In this document: one piece after another, positions 54,401 to 61,537 of the stretch
Layout of the letters: the number at the start of each line of letters is the position of its first letter
Numbering within the stretch: position 1 is the stretch's first letter
Origin: Natronolimnobius sp. AArcel1
GTDB lineage: Archaea > Halobacteriota > Halobacteria > Halobacteriales > Natrialbaceae
NCBI RefSeq assembly: GCF_011043775.1
Contig: NZ_JAAKXY010000005.1
Span: 186,001-250,000, forward strand
Length of the DNA stretch: 64,000 bases
Direction: 5' to 3'
Notes under the pieces: generated by a model
Seen by the model: the letters and a program-made list of their open reading frames with translations, nothing else
What the model was told of the DNA's origin: nothing
The model's database searches: none
Program-made: the position numbers and the translations under genes

Positions 54401-55790
54401 CCGAACACTCGTGATCGACCGAGAAGCACCATCACTCGCGGTCTCGCTCGAGGATATCTCCAGCGATGACGCAACGGTCGTCGTCGAGAGCACTGAACCA
54501 CTCGCTGACGTCCCGGACGTCTCCGCGACATTCACTGACGACGACGGCGCGTCCGAATCCGCAACTGTGACGATGGATGATGCGGGTGCAGGTGCGACGA
54601 CGTACACTGGAACGATCGAGTTCGATCACTCTGGAAATTACAGCGTTACGGCTACTGGAACCGACCTGGCTGGAAACTCCGGTGAGGACACCACCTCAGC
54701 GGTCATCTACACCGGGTTTTCACTCGCGGATGAAACGATCACAATCGACGAGACTGGAACGACGATTGACTTCCACGTCGATGATCCAGAACTAACGTCT
54801 GATGATCTCTTCCTCGCGTTCTCCGAAGGCACCGTCAACGCGAATCTAGACGACGATGAACTCGGGGTTGGCTTCTTGTCCGCAGAACTCGATGACCTCG
54901 TCGATTCGTGGTTCGATGACGGAACCATCGACCACGCGACAATCTCGATGCCAATCGAGGAGAGCGACCTCGCCGATGGCTACACCGCATCCGATGTTGG
55001 ACTCTATCACTACGACGAGCAAGACACTACCTGGGATCCAGTCGAATCGACGATCACGAGCCCCGACAGTGATCCAACGCTCGTCGCTGACATCGACGGC
55101 TTCTCCACCTATGGTGCCATCGTTGTCGACGACGAACCACCCGAAGTTATGGCCGAGACACCTTCCGATGGGGAAGTCCTCGATGACGGCACCGACACGG
55201 TCACCGTTCAACTCGAGTATGAGGACTCGCTCTCCGGCATCGACGTGAGTTCGGTCCAACTCGAGGTCGATGGCACTGATCGAACTGACCACGAGAACAC
55301 CTCGATCACGTCGTCCGCAATCGAACACACGATTTCCGTCGAGGACGGCACTGACTACGATGTGTGGCTCTCGGTTGCCGACAATGCAGGGAATGAGGCG
55401 ACGCACGAACTGTCGTTCGAGGTCGACTCACCCTCGACGGGATCACCTATTGGCGGTGGAAGTGGGTCATCTCCACCAGCAGACGACGACACGTCCAGCG
55501 ATGATGAGTCATCGGATACGGACGATGACGAATCTGGTGCCGACGATGACAAACCTGTGTCTGACGACGATGCAGCGGACGATTCTGACGAAGAGACGCC
55601 GCTGCCTGCTGACGATGATCCGTCACCAACTGATGATGAGGCGTCGCCGACTGACGATAGTGACACACCGGCTGATGGCGATGACACGGCCTCGGATGCT
55701 GGATCTGATCGCGTTCCTGGCTTTGGAGTCGTTGTCACCATCGTCACAGTGCTCCTCGTGCTCACGTACCTCCGTCGGTTGCACCACTAA
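45402..55790 (+). CDS. Giant multidomain surface protein with PGF-CTERM-like tail
   Basis: A secreted, cell-surface protein of about 3462 residues. Order of parts by nucleotide: signal peptide (VGLLAVCGLCIGAGAVGIATA, to about 45530); PQQ-like beta-propeller (45586-46670, blades such as VDGTVYVGT and LYALDAADGSERW); three CARDB/Ig-like modules (46690-47580); right-handed beta-helix of NosD/PbH1 type (47582-49705, ending NNWWGAADGPSG); two carboxypeptidase-regulatory-like folds (49730-50250); CARDB-like modules (50255-51250); nine tandem repeats of about 105 residues (51256-54099); Ig-like (54100-54710); a PGF-pre-PGF-like domain (54715-55125); Ig-like (55130-55430); an Asp/Ser/Pro stalk (55440-55700); and a tail VPGFGVVVTIVTVLLVLTYLRRLHH fitting PGF-CTERM, a sorting signal cut by archaeosortase A. 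Probable role: adhesion or matrix. Neighbour signalling genes may regulate it. Confidence 0.93.
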   Translation: MANMGRNTTRYNSGVFIWVGLLAVCGLCIGAGAVGIATADGDREFSSDGVTPTQFDSNESDVLWETDTALSTGAAPTVVDGILVTTTGISGGDGTVTAYDVGTGETRWTTEIPADGSPTVVDGTVYVTGADSVWALDLELGTLEWEVEFEDGTSSSRALGVDGEYVYVGSDGDHLHALDAEDGTEQWSKETATIYSGPTIVDGTVYVGTADELVAVDASDGEEQWTWDDYGVLEDRSAISEPTVSDGLLYVSLGEGTEQGGYDRSTVALDLKDGVTEWTYEFADPSGGDVSQTPTTPTVSGENGEETVYVAYDGLYALDAADGSERWTDETTVWDAPTVADGMVFVPQSTDSEALRALEVTDGEELWSVETGDRSNIIVVDGIAYVAAQTGDTRLLAIDAGVSGSSADSRVMLGAQNNHHAWTGEVPETEPRVVDLEYDEGVFAGDEVSVMVTARNDWGPTSAANYDLEIDGEAETVTLDVPAYGTNTADLSLPAPDEAGTYDLEVDGEVVGTITVVDESDPIVRDVQPFYETWLEGESIQIAYEATNIGTGDDGHVEEATLELEEVDSEEREVVGYTDESEALGSGETRTYYLDTDGTSDPGEYTAYLEGEAIGTVVVVPESDPVHLADTNRLHDSIISGVEAPVDSSAAGEASVDVRYENLANEDQSVDSELVAYDGGSEVSSVTETVDVGGESAVTARLSVPIAEAGTYDLEVDGQPVGDVEVLVDGVQDGDSIQDAIDAAQPGETILVGDGTYEESLTIDKELTLRSVSDGGAVLDGGDELERAITVESDDVTVDGFRIEGYSGGGEAVFIDGDRFTLRNTVLVDNDIDALSINRNSNEFSIDRNEIRRNKDGIADVDSFHASDLGTITNNTIKDNHGLGIDLSGDDHVIETNNVSGNENGISSTGWRSEIRHNNVSTADGTAIETFAGAIIEDNVIQNTPIGIEGNWDDLTVHANEFSGTETDLILDDVTDITVTDNQFATGISLSNVPDNLDDKPHEMSGNTVGGDPLVYVVGEDSPEIDSSAGQVILVDVTNLDLEGHSFSDVTAGVQIAHSDSVDVTGADFTDIGDGGAISIWHSSSVTVDDVDVMDAEYGVDVFDSDGVTVSNVDFTAVGRTAIHVEHVEDLSIVGNSVQDANRGLHVLTADELTVIDNVIEDSSTGVQFGRLSPGGLSTVENLTFTNNTITGSSGDGVKMDWGSLTGDVTVRDSIVRDNDGVGMDLDIDGVSATVENNTVRDNNGDAGFDLSVEGETVTVTNNTVRDNDGDAGFAIDVEGETATISNNVVTNNGADVGFDIEIETVDGSIESNTVRHNVDGLVVAGATATGVNVTITENLIEENTGTGLTVSDHFESVLVTENSIADNDDGFHYNRGDDVVLNATNNWWGAADGPSGDATDPDTDDVAEGSGNSITTSDRDWLDDESVRFSPWLEVPLVETGTITGTVTDDSDTPLEGATVVVTDNAEITETVETDEDGEYELIVPAGTYDLTVSADGYVEGEATGLEVTEDDTLTEDVELEAVDVEPETGTVAGQVTEAETDDPVMSAHVTATGGSDHELTLSDVDGKYELELQPGTYILEVFTEDVPPLTGTAEEVVVTDGETTTADIVVSPEPLEPPSTNVSVEILSDESTTSVTEGSELTVVASVENTGDEPAERMTGLGVMPATGLPDGGDGTVNSEMTTEVDRVEPLYESDLREISLEPGETTTETFTFESDLEFDGAEAIVIAAEPGSEEVTEFDTIDLSVSPDTDAPDLAVRETSVSNTEPETGDVVTITASVENVGEGAGDLVVPLEIDGETVDTVTRELEAGETEAVEFTHTFETGGEFDVSVGGEPAGIVMVQESADVSIFGASVDRTELLVDERAEVTANLYNSGDVEGDITVELYAEGEHIEETVIETETLTAEPGITRDAVEFEWTPTEEQLNGLDNDTVTIRLNDLVVETLPLENQYTDLQVIAASASETEVVQGEEFHVVGSLYQAGTIDGPETISLNATARDGDTEVELNVTDEVSLEPGFYHLGAVNLSASFDEEIEAGTYDLTLGERDAGELEVVDAYSDIQVIAASASETEVVQGEEFHAVGSIYQSGTIDGPQDISLNATHQDDSTETVTLNTSEDVSLEPGFYHLGAVNLSASFHEELEAGTYDLTLGERDAGELEVIEATTDIQVIAGSASETEVVQGTEFHTVGSIYQGGTTDGPQNISLNATHQDDSTETVTLNTSEDVSLEPGFYHLGAVNLSASFDEELEAGTYDLTLGENDIGEIDVIESYSDIQVIAASASETEVVQGEEFHAVGSLYQNGTTDGTQDISLNATHQDDSTETVTLNTSKDVSLEPGFYHLGAINLSATIDEELEAGTYDLTLGERDAGELEVVDAYSDLEVIAASPSEMNVTKGESFYVVGSIYQNGTASEPEDIELNISPTDGDEVHPLNVSKDVELEPGVYHLGAVNLSATIGDEFEAGTYDLTLGDRDAGTIGVEESPSDIQVIAGSVSEIEVLQDEEFYVVGSIYQNATANGGESFPETIPLTATPEHESGEPIDLGSETVELEPGVYHLGALNMSNTISDPGTYSLTLGEHDVGEIEVIETHSDLQVIAASASKDEIVQGEEFHAVGSIYQNGTVSEPEDIALNASPTDSDDVYSLNVSEDVELEPGVYHLGAINLSASFDEELEAGTYDLTLGDRDAGELEVVDAYSDIQVIAASASETEVVQGESFHAVGSLYQSGTVSEPEDVALNASPTDSDAVHSLNVSEDVELEPGVYHLGAVNLSATIDEDLEAGTYDLTLGERDAGQLEVIDAYSDLQVIAASASQTEVVHGEEFYVVGSIYQDGTVNEPENVSLTASHQDSTETVALNTSEDVSLEPGFYHLGAVNLSATFEEGQTGSYDLFLGEQSAGTLTVSEPTVDITEIDVHGHAGGIDPDEEHASDEATVDVTVESDLAVQNVSVFVDSLETNYLVEVDADHIAGEDWSASIPLEDLPDDGAYTLSALAVDESDTADSFASDRTLVIDREAPSLAVSLEDISSDDATVVVESTEPLADVPDVSATFTDDDGASESATVTMDDAGAGATTYTGTIEFDHSGNYSVTATGTDLAGNSGEDTTSAVIYTGFSLADETITIDETGTTIDFHVDDPELTSDDLFLAFSEGTVNANLDDDELGVGFLSAELDDLVDSWFDDGTIDHATISMPIEESDLADGYTASDVGLYHYDEQDTTWDPVESTITSPDSDPTLVADIDGFSTYGAIVVDDEPPEVMAETPSDGEVLDDGTDTVTVQLEYEDSLSGIDVSSVQLEVDGTDRTDHENTSITSSAIEHTISVEDGTDYDVWLSVADNAGNEATHELSFEVDSPSTGSPIGGGSGSSPPADDDTSSDDESSDTDDDESGADDDKPVSDDDAADDSDEETPLPADDDPSPTDDEASPTDDSDTPADGDDTASDAGSDRVPGFGVVVTIVTVLLVLTYLRRLHH
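51256..54099 (+). repeat. Nine tandem protein repeats of about 105 residues
   Basis: Each unit runs from [YT]SD[LI]QVIA[AG]SASE to a Val/Glu end such as AGELEVVDA and contains the phrase LEPG[FV]YHLGA[VI]N[LM]S and, in most units, EAGTYDLTLG. Units 2, 3 and 4 share nearly identical DNA in the centre (for example the block CACTGAGACGGTGACGCTC or its CACCGAG variant), which suggests recent duplication or gene conversion. Unit 6 carries an insertion and is most divergent. Confidence 0.9.
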
Positions 55791-55817
55791 GAAAAGATAA
55801 CGTCGCGTTTGTTCTTT

Positions 55818-56975
55818 CTATCCTGCAATTGGCGCTGTCGTCACGTGTCCTGGTTCTACAAGCGAGGATTGTGTCTCATCATCATCAGCTGGTTTCTCAT
55901 CGAGAAGTGCTGCTGGATCAGTCGAGAACTCGAGTTCTGTCTCGAGTGAAACATCGTCTCCATCAGTCGTAAGCACGATATCGCCGTGGACGGGGGTCCA
56001 GTAGGTTTCGATATCTCGATCAGCGAAATCCTCGAGGACTTCGTCGTGTGGATGTCCGTACTGGGAATCGTACGCACTCGAGATAATGGCGATATCAGGC
56101 GATACGTGGTCCATGAACGGCGTCGTCGAGGACGTTGTCGATCCATGGTGGCCCGCCTGATACGCATCGGCCTCGAGTTCGTCGCCGTGGTCATCGACCA
56201 TTCGCTGTTCGGCATCTTCCTCTGCATCCCCGGTCGTGAGATAGGTAAATTCGCCGAACTCGACAGTGAGTGACACACTGTTGTAGTGTAGGTCCGAACC
56301 GGAGTCACCTGCTGGCGGGTTGCGCACGTTGGCCGTTGCCGCTCCAAACTCGAGTTGGTCGCCGTCTTCGACCAGCAGCAATTCGATGTCGTACTCTTCA
56401 ATCGCATCGAGATACCGGTCGTACGTTTGACTGGTGTGGGAAACACCAGAGTCGTAGGCCGCTCCGATTCCATCGTGTTCGGTTTCATAGTGTTCGATAA
56501 CAGCATCGTGGCCGCCGATGTGGTCGGCGTGAGCGTGCGTTGCCACGAGGTGATCAATTCGGTCAACGTCCTGGGCCTCGAGGTACTCGATTACGTCAGC
56601 CCCGCTCTGTGGCCAATCGCCGGAGTCGATGAGCATCGTCTCGCCAGTCGGCTCGACGAGGAGCGTTGCATCTGCTTGCCCAACATCGATATGGTGAATC
56701 TCGAGTTCACCATCAACGTCGGGTTCCGACTCGCCGCTGTCGGTCTCGTCATCACCAACTGATCCGTCCGATCCGTCATCCGAGTCGCTTTCTGACTCGT
56801 CAGTTGTCTCTGTCTCTGTCTCCGCGTCTGTTTCCTCCTCTTCGGACTCACTCGAGTCCGTCCCCTCAATCTCGTCGTCTATCTCTACCGCTGTATCGTC
56901 GTCTGCACCGGTCTCAGCACACCCTGCAAGTAAGAGTAGCGAAGCGACGACGATCACCACAAACAGCCGTTTCAT
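55818..56975 (-). CDS. MBL-fold ComEC/Rec2-like lipoprotein
   Basis: A secreted, lipid-anchored metallo-hydrolase of 385 residues. The N-terminus is a signal peptide (FVVIVVASLLLLAGC) with lipobox Cys19, followed by about 70 acidic Asp/Glu/Ser/Thr residues as a stalk. The MBL fold then starts IHHIDVGQADATLLV, with the HxHxDH motif in ATHAHADHIGGH, further ligands in YLTTGDAEEDAEQRM and the late QAGHHGSTTSS. This is the arrangement of ComEC C-terminal and related ribonuclease/nuclease-type hydrolases. It ends convergently with the giant surface protein (27 bp), and DUF3006, often a partner of such proteins, lies about 12 kb away. Confidence 0.9.
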   Translation of the reverse strand: MKRLFVVIVVASLLLLAGCAETGADDDTAVEIDDEIEGTDSSESEEEETDAETETETTDESESDSDDGSDGSVGDDETDSGESEPDVDGELEIHHIDVGQADATLLVEPTGETMLIDSGDWPQSGADVIEYLEAQDVDRIDHLVATHAHADHIGGHDAVIEHYETEHDGIGAAYDSGVSHTSQTYDRYLDAIEEYDIELLLVEDGDQLEFGAATANVRNPPAGDSGSDLHYNSVSLTVEFGEFTYLTTGDAEEDAEQRMVDDHGDELEADAYQAGHHGSTTSSTTPFMDHVSPDIAIISSAYDSQYGHPHDEVLEDFADRDIETYWTPVHGDIVLTTDGDDVSLETELEFSTDPAALLDEKPADDDETQSSLVEPGHVTTAPIAG

Positions 56976-57128
56976 CAGCAGTATCGTTTCGCTATAGGTA
57001 TATGATCGTTCGGAACTCCTTCCCTACGAACCAAGAATCGAGTAATAAAATAACAATTGTTGAAAACAAACCAGTTTCTGACTACCGACAGACTCCACAA
57101 ATGCCGCCACCGTGTAGTGCAATCATCA

Positions 57129-58253
57129 CTACATCGAGGGGCCAACCCGCTCAATCGCAAACGATGTAACACCATGGCGCTCTGCTCGACTCTGTTCACC
57201 AGCGGCGACCGATCGAACAGTTTCCTCGAGATCATCAACGGTTGCCTCTCGAGCATCGATATCGATGTCTGTCCCGAGTGCAGTGAGTGTCTCGTCGTTT
57301 GCACAGACTTTGATGACGGGTGCAATTGGGTGTCCAGTTGGAATCCCATCTCCGGTGACGTGGATGATGAGATGGACACCTGCGGCGGCGAGTGCCGTTG
57401 CAGCCTCCTCGAATCGAGAGCTAGCACTGACGAACCCGAGTTGTGTGTCTTGGCTTGGTGTCTCTCCGTGTTCGAGGACTGCATCGACTGGCGCGGTTCC
57501 CCAGGCTCGAGTGCTCTCGTCGAACGTGTAGGACTGGGCGTCGGCTCGCAGGCGTGGCGTTCGCGATGGGCCACGGTTCGCCTCGAGAATGCCATCGATT
57601 CCTGTCTGTTCAGGGGTTTGTGTACTCGCGTTTTCGAAGCGTTCGCGGGCTGCTGATGGATGGGCGGTAATCCGTTCGGTTCCCGCAACAAGCACCCGGC
57701 CGCCGGCATCGATGACGCGGTCGGCAAACGCACCCACAAGCGGGTCAGCCTGCGTCCGTGTCGACTCACTGAGATCGGTACTGACAATCCCAACAGTCAG
57801 CTCATCCAGATCTGTTGGTGCCGTATCGACGCTCGCTCGAGTGCGGATTTCACGAGCGAGTTCGCTCCCCCGATCAACACAGGCTTCCGTACCGCCGACA
57901 CCTTGGATCGAGAGCTCTGCGACATCAACACCCCGTTCTGAGAGTTCGTCAGCGACGGAGTCACTTTGGACGTGCTCGCAGCCAAGGCCAACCACGACCG
58001 TCCCAGCGATATTTGGATGGTCACCGAGTGCGATCAGCGTCTCTCGAGTCAACGCATTGTCGTGGCCGAGTTGCGCACAGCCGTGATCGTGGGGTGCAGC
58101 GACACAGCCCTCGATTTGGTCAGCAATTCGTTCGGCAACAATGTGTGAACAGATCACTGACGGGAGAATCAACACGTTGTCTCTGATTCCACCTGCCGAA
58201 TCTGGTGTACTGGCCTCTTCCTCGAGTTCGCCGTCAGCGTGGTCTGTACTCAT
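57129..58253 (-). CDS. UxaA-C paralogue 2 (retains H..GC and GLGCE, lacks ECGGSD)
   Basis: A 374-residue protein homologous to the large C-terminal part of UxaA/altronate dehydratase and related Fe-dependent sugar-acid dehydratases. The first half keeps the family motifs HDHGCAQLGHDNALTRETL (His55, Gly-Cys 58-59) and VVVGLGCEHVQ (89-93), aligning with the E. coli UxaA region HTYGCSQLGDDH and VIGLGCE. The second half is degenerate: where the family has ECGGSD it reads VSTDLSE (157-163), and the SPGN...GG motif is absent, although the late segment GIPTGHPIAPVIKVC remains. It is the last gene of a three-gene operon, overlapping the SAF gene by 4 bp. Probably a partner subunit, not an independent enzyme. 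Confidence 0.86.
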   Translation of the reverse strand: MSTDHADGELEEEASTPDSAGGIRDNVLILPSVICSHIVAERIADQIEGCVAAPHDHGCAQLGHDNALTRETLIALGDHPNIAGTVVVGLGCEHVQSDSVADELSERGVDVAELSIQGVGGTEACVDRGSELAREIRTRASVDTAPTDLDELTVGIVSTDLSESTRTQADPLVGAFADRVIDAGGRVLVAGTERITAHPSAARERFENASTQTPEQTGIDGILEANRGPSRTPRLRADAQSYTFDESTRAWGTAPVDAVLEHGETPSQDTQLGFVSASSRFEEAATALAAAGVHLIIHVTGDGIPTGHPIAPVIKVCANDETLTALGTDIDIDAREATVDDLEETVRSVAAGEQSRAERHGVTSFAIERVGPSM

Positions 58254-58600
58254 TCGGTTTGCACCTCCGGTTGGTCTGCATCTGTCTCTGGATCGCTCTC
58301 CTCGTCCGTGTCTGCAGTCGCATCGGAAACCTGTCCGCGAAGACTGGTGCAGTTGTGGGTATGAACCCACTCGCCGGCTTCAATCGGCGCTGTTGTGCCG
58401 CCGATGACTTCGTCGTATTTGCAGACCTCATCGCCTTTCTCGTGGTCAACCAGTGCCACCTTGTGACCGAACGGGACGTCCTCGCTGAGAGTAATCGTCT
58501 CGTCATCGCTGAACTCGATTTCGTCGCCTCTATCAGCATCCTCGAGTAACGTTACGACTGTATCTGCTGCATCGAGTCGGATTCCTGGTCGTCGTGTCAT
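58250..58600 (-). CDS. UxaA N-terminal SAF-domain protein
   Basis: A 116-residue SAF-domain protein equivalent to the N-terminal domain of UxaA or to SuyA. The signature regions are DVPFGHKVALVDHEKGDEVCKYDEVIGGTTAPIEAGEWVHTHNC, which corresponds to the E. coli segment GHKFALTDIAKGANVIKYGLPIG and EHVHAHN. The C-terminal 30 residues are an acidic tail. In E. coli the SAF domain is fused to the catalytic part; here it is separate and flanked by two UxaA-C genes, overlapping both by 4 bp (ATGA), so the three are made together and presumably assemble. Confidence 0.9.
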   Translation of the reverse strand: MTRRPGIRLDAADTVVTLLEDADRGDEIEFSDDETITLSEDVPFGHKVALVDHEKGDEVCKYDEVIGGTTAPIEAGEWVHTHNCTSLRGQVSDATADTDEESDPETDADQPEVQTE

Positions 58601-59784
58601 GCTGTCTCACCGAAGCGCTCGATTTCGTTTGGCAGGCGTTCGTTGATCGCAAACTCATGCATGCCTCTGGCTTCTGCAGCAGTCTGTTGGCCGTTTGCGG
58701 TTTCTACGATCGTTTCAAAGAGACGGTCGCCGACGTCCTCGAGGTCGTCTCCGCCGATGATCGTACTGGCGTTGACATCCATGTTCGAGGCCATCCGCTC
58801 CCAGGTCTGGGGGTTTCCACAGACTTTGATCACGGGCGCAATTGGATTTCCGGTGGTGCTCCCACGCCCGGTGGTAAAGACGATGAGTTGGGCACCGCCG
58901 GCGACTTTGCCAACAACGCTCTCGACGTCGTAGCCAGGCGTATCCATGATGACGAGTCCGCCTTCAGTCGGTAGTTGCTCGCCGTATGAAACGATATCTT
59001 GAATTTCTGTTGTTCCGCCTTTGACGATTGCGCCAAGACTCTTCTCTTCAATCGTCGTGAGTCCGCCTTCTTGATTTCCTGGCGACGGCTGGGCACCACG
59101 CAGGTCCACACCCATCAGGTCTGCCATTCCTTCGCGTCGGTCAACGGCGGCAAGCAGACGTTCTCGAACATCGTCGTTTGCACAGCGATCAGCGAGAATA
59201 TGCTCTGCCCCGATAAACTCCGGCGTCTCGCTAAAACTCGCGGTCCCACCGGCCTCGATCAGCGTATCACAGGCCTCACCGACAGCGGGGTTCGAGGCCA
59301 AGCCACTCGTTGCGTCACTCCCGCCACATTCGACCCCGACGATCAACTCCGAAACTGGGGCCTCTTCACGCGTTGTGTCTGCCGTCTCTGCTGCGAGGTC
59401 AGCAAGTTTCGAAATGCCAGTATCAACGGCATCTCGAGTCCCGTTGCATTCTCGAACAGAGAGCGTTTCAACTGGGCGTCCAGTCGCTGCAACCTCATCT
59501 GCCAGCGCCTCGGCATCGAGGACTTCGGTCCCAAGTGAGACGAATACGGTTGCACAGACGTTTGGATTTGTTCCGATTCCTGTCAGGACACGTTTTCCTT
59601 GCTCGAGTGCAGGCGCTGGCGCGTCTGCGGCAAGTTGATGTGGCGTTGCCCTGGCACGCTCCGGACCGCCATCTGCAATAGCCGTCGCAACAGCACTTGC
59701 GGCCACAGAGAGCGGCACGACGGCGATCGTATTTCTGACGCCGACGCGGCCATCCGATCGTCGATAGCCGAGGAAGGTTTCCAT
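58597..59784 (-). CDS. UxaA-C paralogue 1 (retains ECGGSD and SPGN, lacks H..GC)
   Basis: A 395-residue homologue of the UxaA/GarD/SuyB large domain. It keeps the motif VGVECGGSDATSGLASNP (ECGGSD at 152-157), SPGNQEGGLTTIEEKSLG (from 234) and TTGRGSTTGNPIAPVIKVC, matching E. coli ECGGSDGLSG, SPGNKAGGITTLEDKSLG and STGRGTPYG. The N-terminal half is intact in fold (YRRSDGRVGVRNTIAVVPLSVAAS) but has lost the first motif set: where the family has H..GC it reads TPHQLAADAP, and GLGCE is SLGTE (83-87). It starts the operon; a TATA-like TTATGCGTATAG lies upstream (about 59804-59815). Expected role: catalytic half of a sugar-acid or hydroxy-acid dehydratase. Confidence 0.88.
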   Translation of the reverse strand: METFLGYRRSDGRVGVRNTIAVVPLSVAASAVATAIADGGPERARATPHQLAADAPAPALEQGKRVLTGIGTNPNVCATVFVSLGTEVLDAEALADEVAATGRPVETLSVRECNGTRDAVDTGISKLADLAAETADTTREEAPVSELIVGVECGGSDATSGLASNPAVGEACDTLIEAGGTASFSETPEFIGAEHILADRCANDDVRERLLAAVDRREGMADLMGVDLRGAQPSPGNQEGGLTTIEEKSLGAIVKGGTTEIQDIVSYGEQLPTEGGLVIMDTPGYDVESVVGKVAGGAQLIVFTTGRGSTTGNPIAPVIKVCGNPQTWERMASNMDVNASTIIGGDDLEDVGDRLFETIVETANGQQTAAEARGMHEFAINERLPNEIERFGETA

Positions 59785-59940
59785 TTGTGCACACGTACCG
59801 TACTATACGCATAACTCTTCTGGGAATCGGACTTCATCGTGTCTCAACCCCTCCTTGGAACACCGCTCTTGTCCCTTCCAGACGACGTTGAGACTGTTCT
59901 TTTCAGCCAGATGGTGGTCGACTGTTTTTCATGGCAGGCG

Positions 59941-60771
59941 TTACACCGTCGTGAGAAACGCCCGAAGTTCCTCGGTTGCCCGTTCTCGTTCGTCCCAGAA
60001 GACGCAGTGTCCAGCGTTGTCGACGTGTACGAGTTGTCCATCTGGGAGGCACCCAGCTATCTCTCGTTCTCGCTCGCGTTCTGCCTCGCTCGCGTCGGCT
60101 TTCAGAATGAGCGTCGGCGCCTCGAGATCGCCATACATCTCGGTGGGATCGAGTAGTCCGGCTTCGAACACACGGGCGATCTCGGGTCGAAGCCGCTTCC
60201 TGGCTTCGGCCACTCGCCGTGCGAGGTCTGCTTGCCCGGACTCGGTGAGGTCTCTGAACATCGTCTCGGTCTCGAGGAGTTCCTCGACGCTGTGGTCCTG
60301 CCAGTTCGCAATCTGTGCGTCAATATTCTTTCCTGGATCGCCCTCGATCACATCATTAACTCCATCAACCATCCAAACGGGGTCTTCGAGGATGACAGCT
60401 CGGGGCCGGTCTGATTGGCGGGCTGTGGCTTCCGTGACTGTATCGGCACCCATGGAGTGGCCGAACAAGATTGGGTCTTCAATCGCGAGCCCCTCGAGCA
60501 GTCCGAGCAGGTCCGCTGCCCGTTCAGGCGCGCTGTATTCCTCGTCAGGGGCGTCGGAACGACCGTGGCCTCGAGCGTCGTATAGCACAACATCGAACTC
60601 GTCCTCGAGTTCACGGGCGAGGTCGAGCCGACAGTACCCGTCATCAGTCAAGCCGTGGGAAATGACGAACGGCGGACCCGACCCGCCGGTGCGGCAATAG
60701 TGCACCTCGATGCCGTTCGTTTCGATGAATCCGCGCTCCCACTGTTCCGGGACCTGTGTTTGTCCGCTCAT
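59941..60771 (-). CDS. Alpha/beta hydrolase
   Basis: Serine hydrolase of the alpha/beta fold, 276 residues, cytoplasmic. The oxyanion HG is in [10 protein letters not shown], the nucleophile elbow is FGHSMGADT, and the late His in [12 protein letters not shown]; the acid of the triad is likely the Asp in LKADASE. The substrate is not assignable, although lactone or ester hydrolysis would fit the neighbouring sugar-acid dehydratase operon. It lies upstream of the UxaA operon on the same strand with a gap of 156 bp, so it could be co-regulated. Confidence 0.9.
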   Translation of the reverse strand: MSGQTQVPEQWERGFIETNGIEVHYCRTGGSGPPFVISHGLTDDGYCRLDLARELEDEFDVVLYDARGHGRSDAPDEEYSAPERAADLLGLLEGLAIEDPILFGHSMGADTVTEATARQSDRPRAVILEDPVWMVDGVNDVIEGDPGKNIDAQIANWQDHSVEELLETETMFRDLTESGQADLARRVAEARKRLRPEIARVFEAGLLDPTEMYGDLEAPTLILKADASEAEREREREIAGCLPDGQLVHVDNAGHCVFWDERERATEELRAFLTTV

Positions 60772-60898
60772 TGAGTTGGATCTTACATCCGGGGCAACAA
60801 ATCATTTCGTCGAAACGTGGCCGATATCGGATCGCTGCTCCACTGGTTCGGTTCTGGTTCTGATTCACGGCAAACAGGACCAGCTTCGGATGCTCGGC

Positions 60899-61258
60899 GA
60901 GAACGGATGCGATGTGATCGCGTTCGAGGACCTAACGAACATCCGTGAGCGGCTTTCGCAGGCGAAGTGGCACCACGTCTGGGCGTTCCGACGCCTCGCC
61001 GAGTCCCTCGAGTACAAGGCACCAGAACAGGGCGTCTCCGTGAAGCAAGTTGTGCCGAAACACACGTCCCAACGCTGTTCTCGGACGGATGCGGGTTCAC
61101 GCATGAGGAGAACCGCCACGGAGAACACTTTGAGTGCCAGAAGTGCGGGTACGAGGTCAACGCGGACTACAATGCGGTCGTCGGATTACATCCGACGGGC
61201 GGCAAAGTCGCAGGCGACTTTGCGACGGCAAAGAACATCGGGCTACGTTATGCCTGAA
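60899..61258 (+). pseudogene. C-terminal remnant of a TnpB (IS200/IS605, IS1341-type) protein
   Basis: One frame gives [20 protein letters not shown], containing the Glu of the second RuvC motif, then [34 protein letters not shown]. After a frameshift near 61080 a second frame gives [22 protein letters not shown], which is the TnpB zinc ribbon, and NADYNAVVG with the third RuvC Asp, then NIGLRYA. The N-terminal two-thirds, including the first RuvC Asp, is missing and no TnpA gene is present, so the element is dead. A 17-residue insert separates DYNA from NIGLRY. Confidence 0.85.
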
Positions 61259-61405
61259 AGCGGAAACACAGACTCTGTTCCTCGTCCAAGTCGGGGGACG
61301 GAGACGTCTTGGAAAGCAGAGCTTACCAATGGTCAGAAAATCGTATATTTCCTTCGACACCAGTAGACGTGCGTGTAAATAGTGGGATGTTGAACGGCGA
61401 AAGTT

Positions 61406-61537
61406 ACCAGCCTATTGCTGGTGACTGATTGCCGGGAGTCCACATCAAAGCCCCATCACCAGAAATCGGTAATTTCTGGTTAGCAGTCAGAAGCTCCGCT
61501 TCTGATGACACCCCAAGGACTGAGGCGCGTATGCGCC
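61406..61537 (+). ncRNA. hairpin-rich 3' flank of the TnpB remnant (possible omega-RNA relic)
   Basis: Four consecutive hairpins follow the TnpB remnant on the same strand: ACCAGC/GCTGGT (61406-61422), ACCAGAAAT/ATTTCTGGT (61458-61480), CAGAAGC/GCTTCTG (61488-61504) and GGCGC/GCGCC (61524-61537). In IS605-type elements the RNA guide (omega-RNA/reRNA) comes from this 3' region and the element's right end is structured. Since TnpB is broken, this may be relic only, or a retained RNA. Confidence 0.5.
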
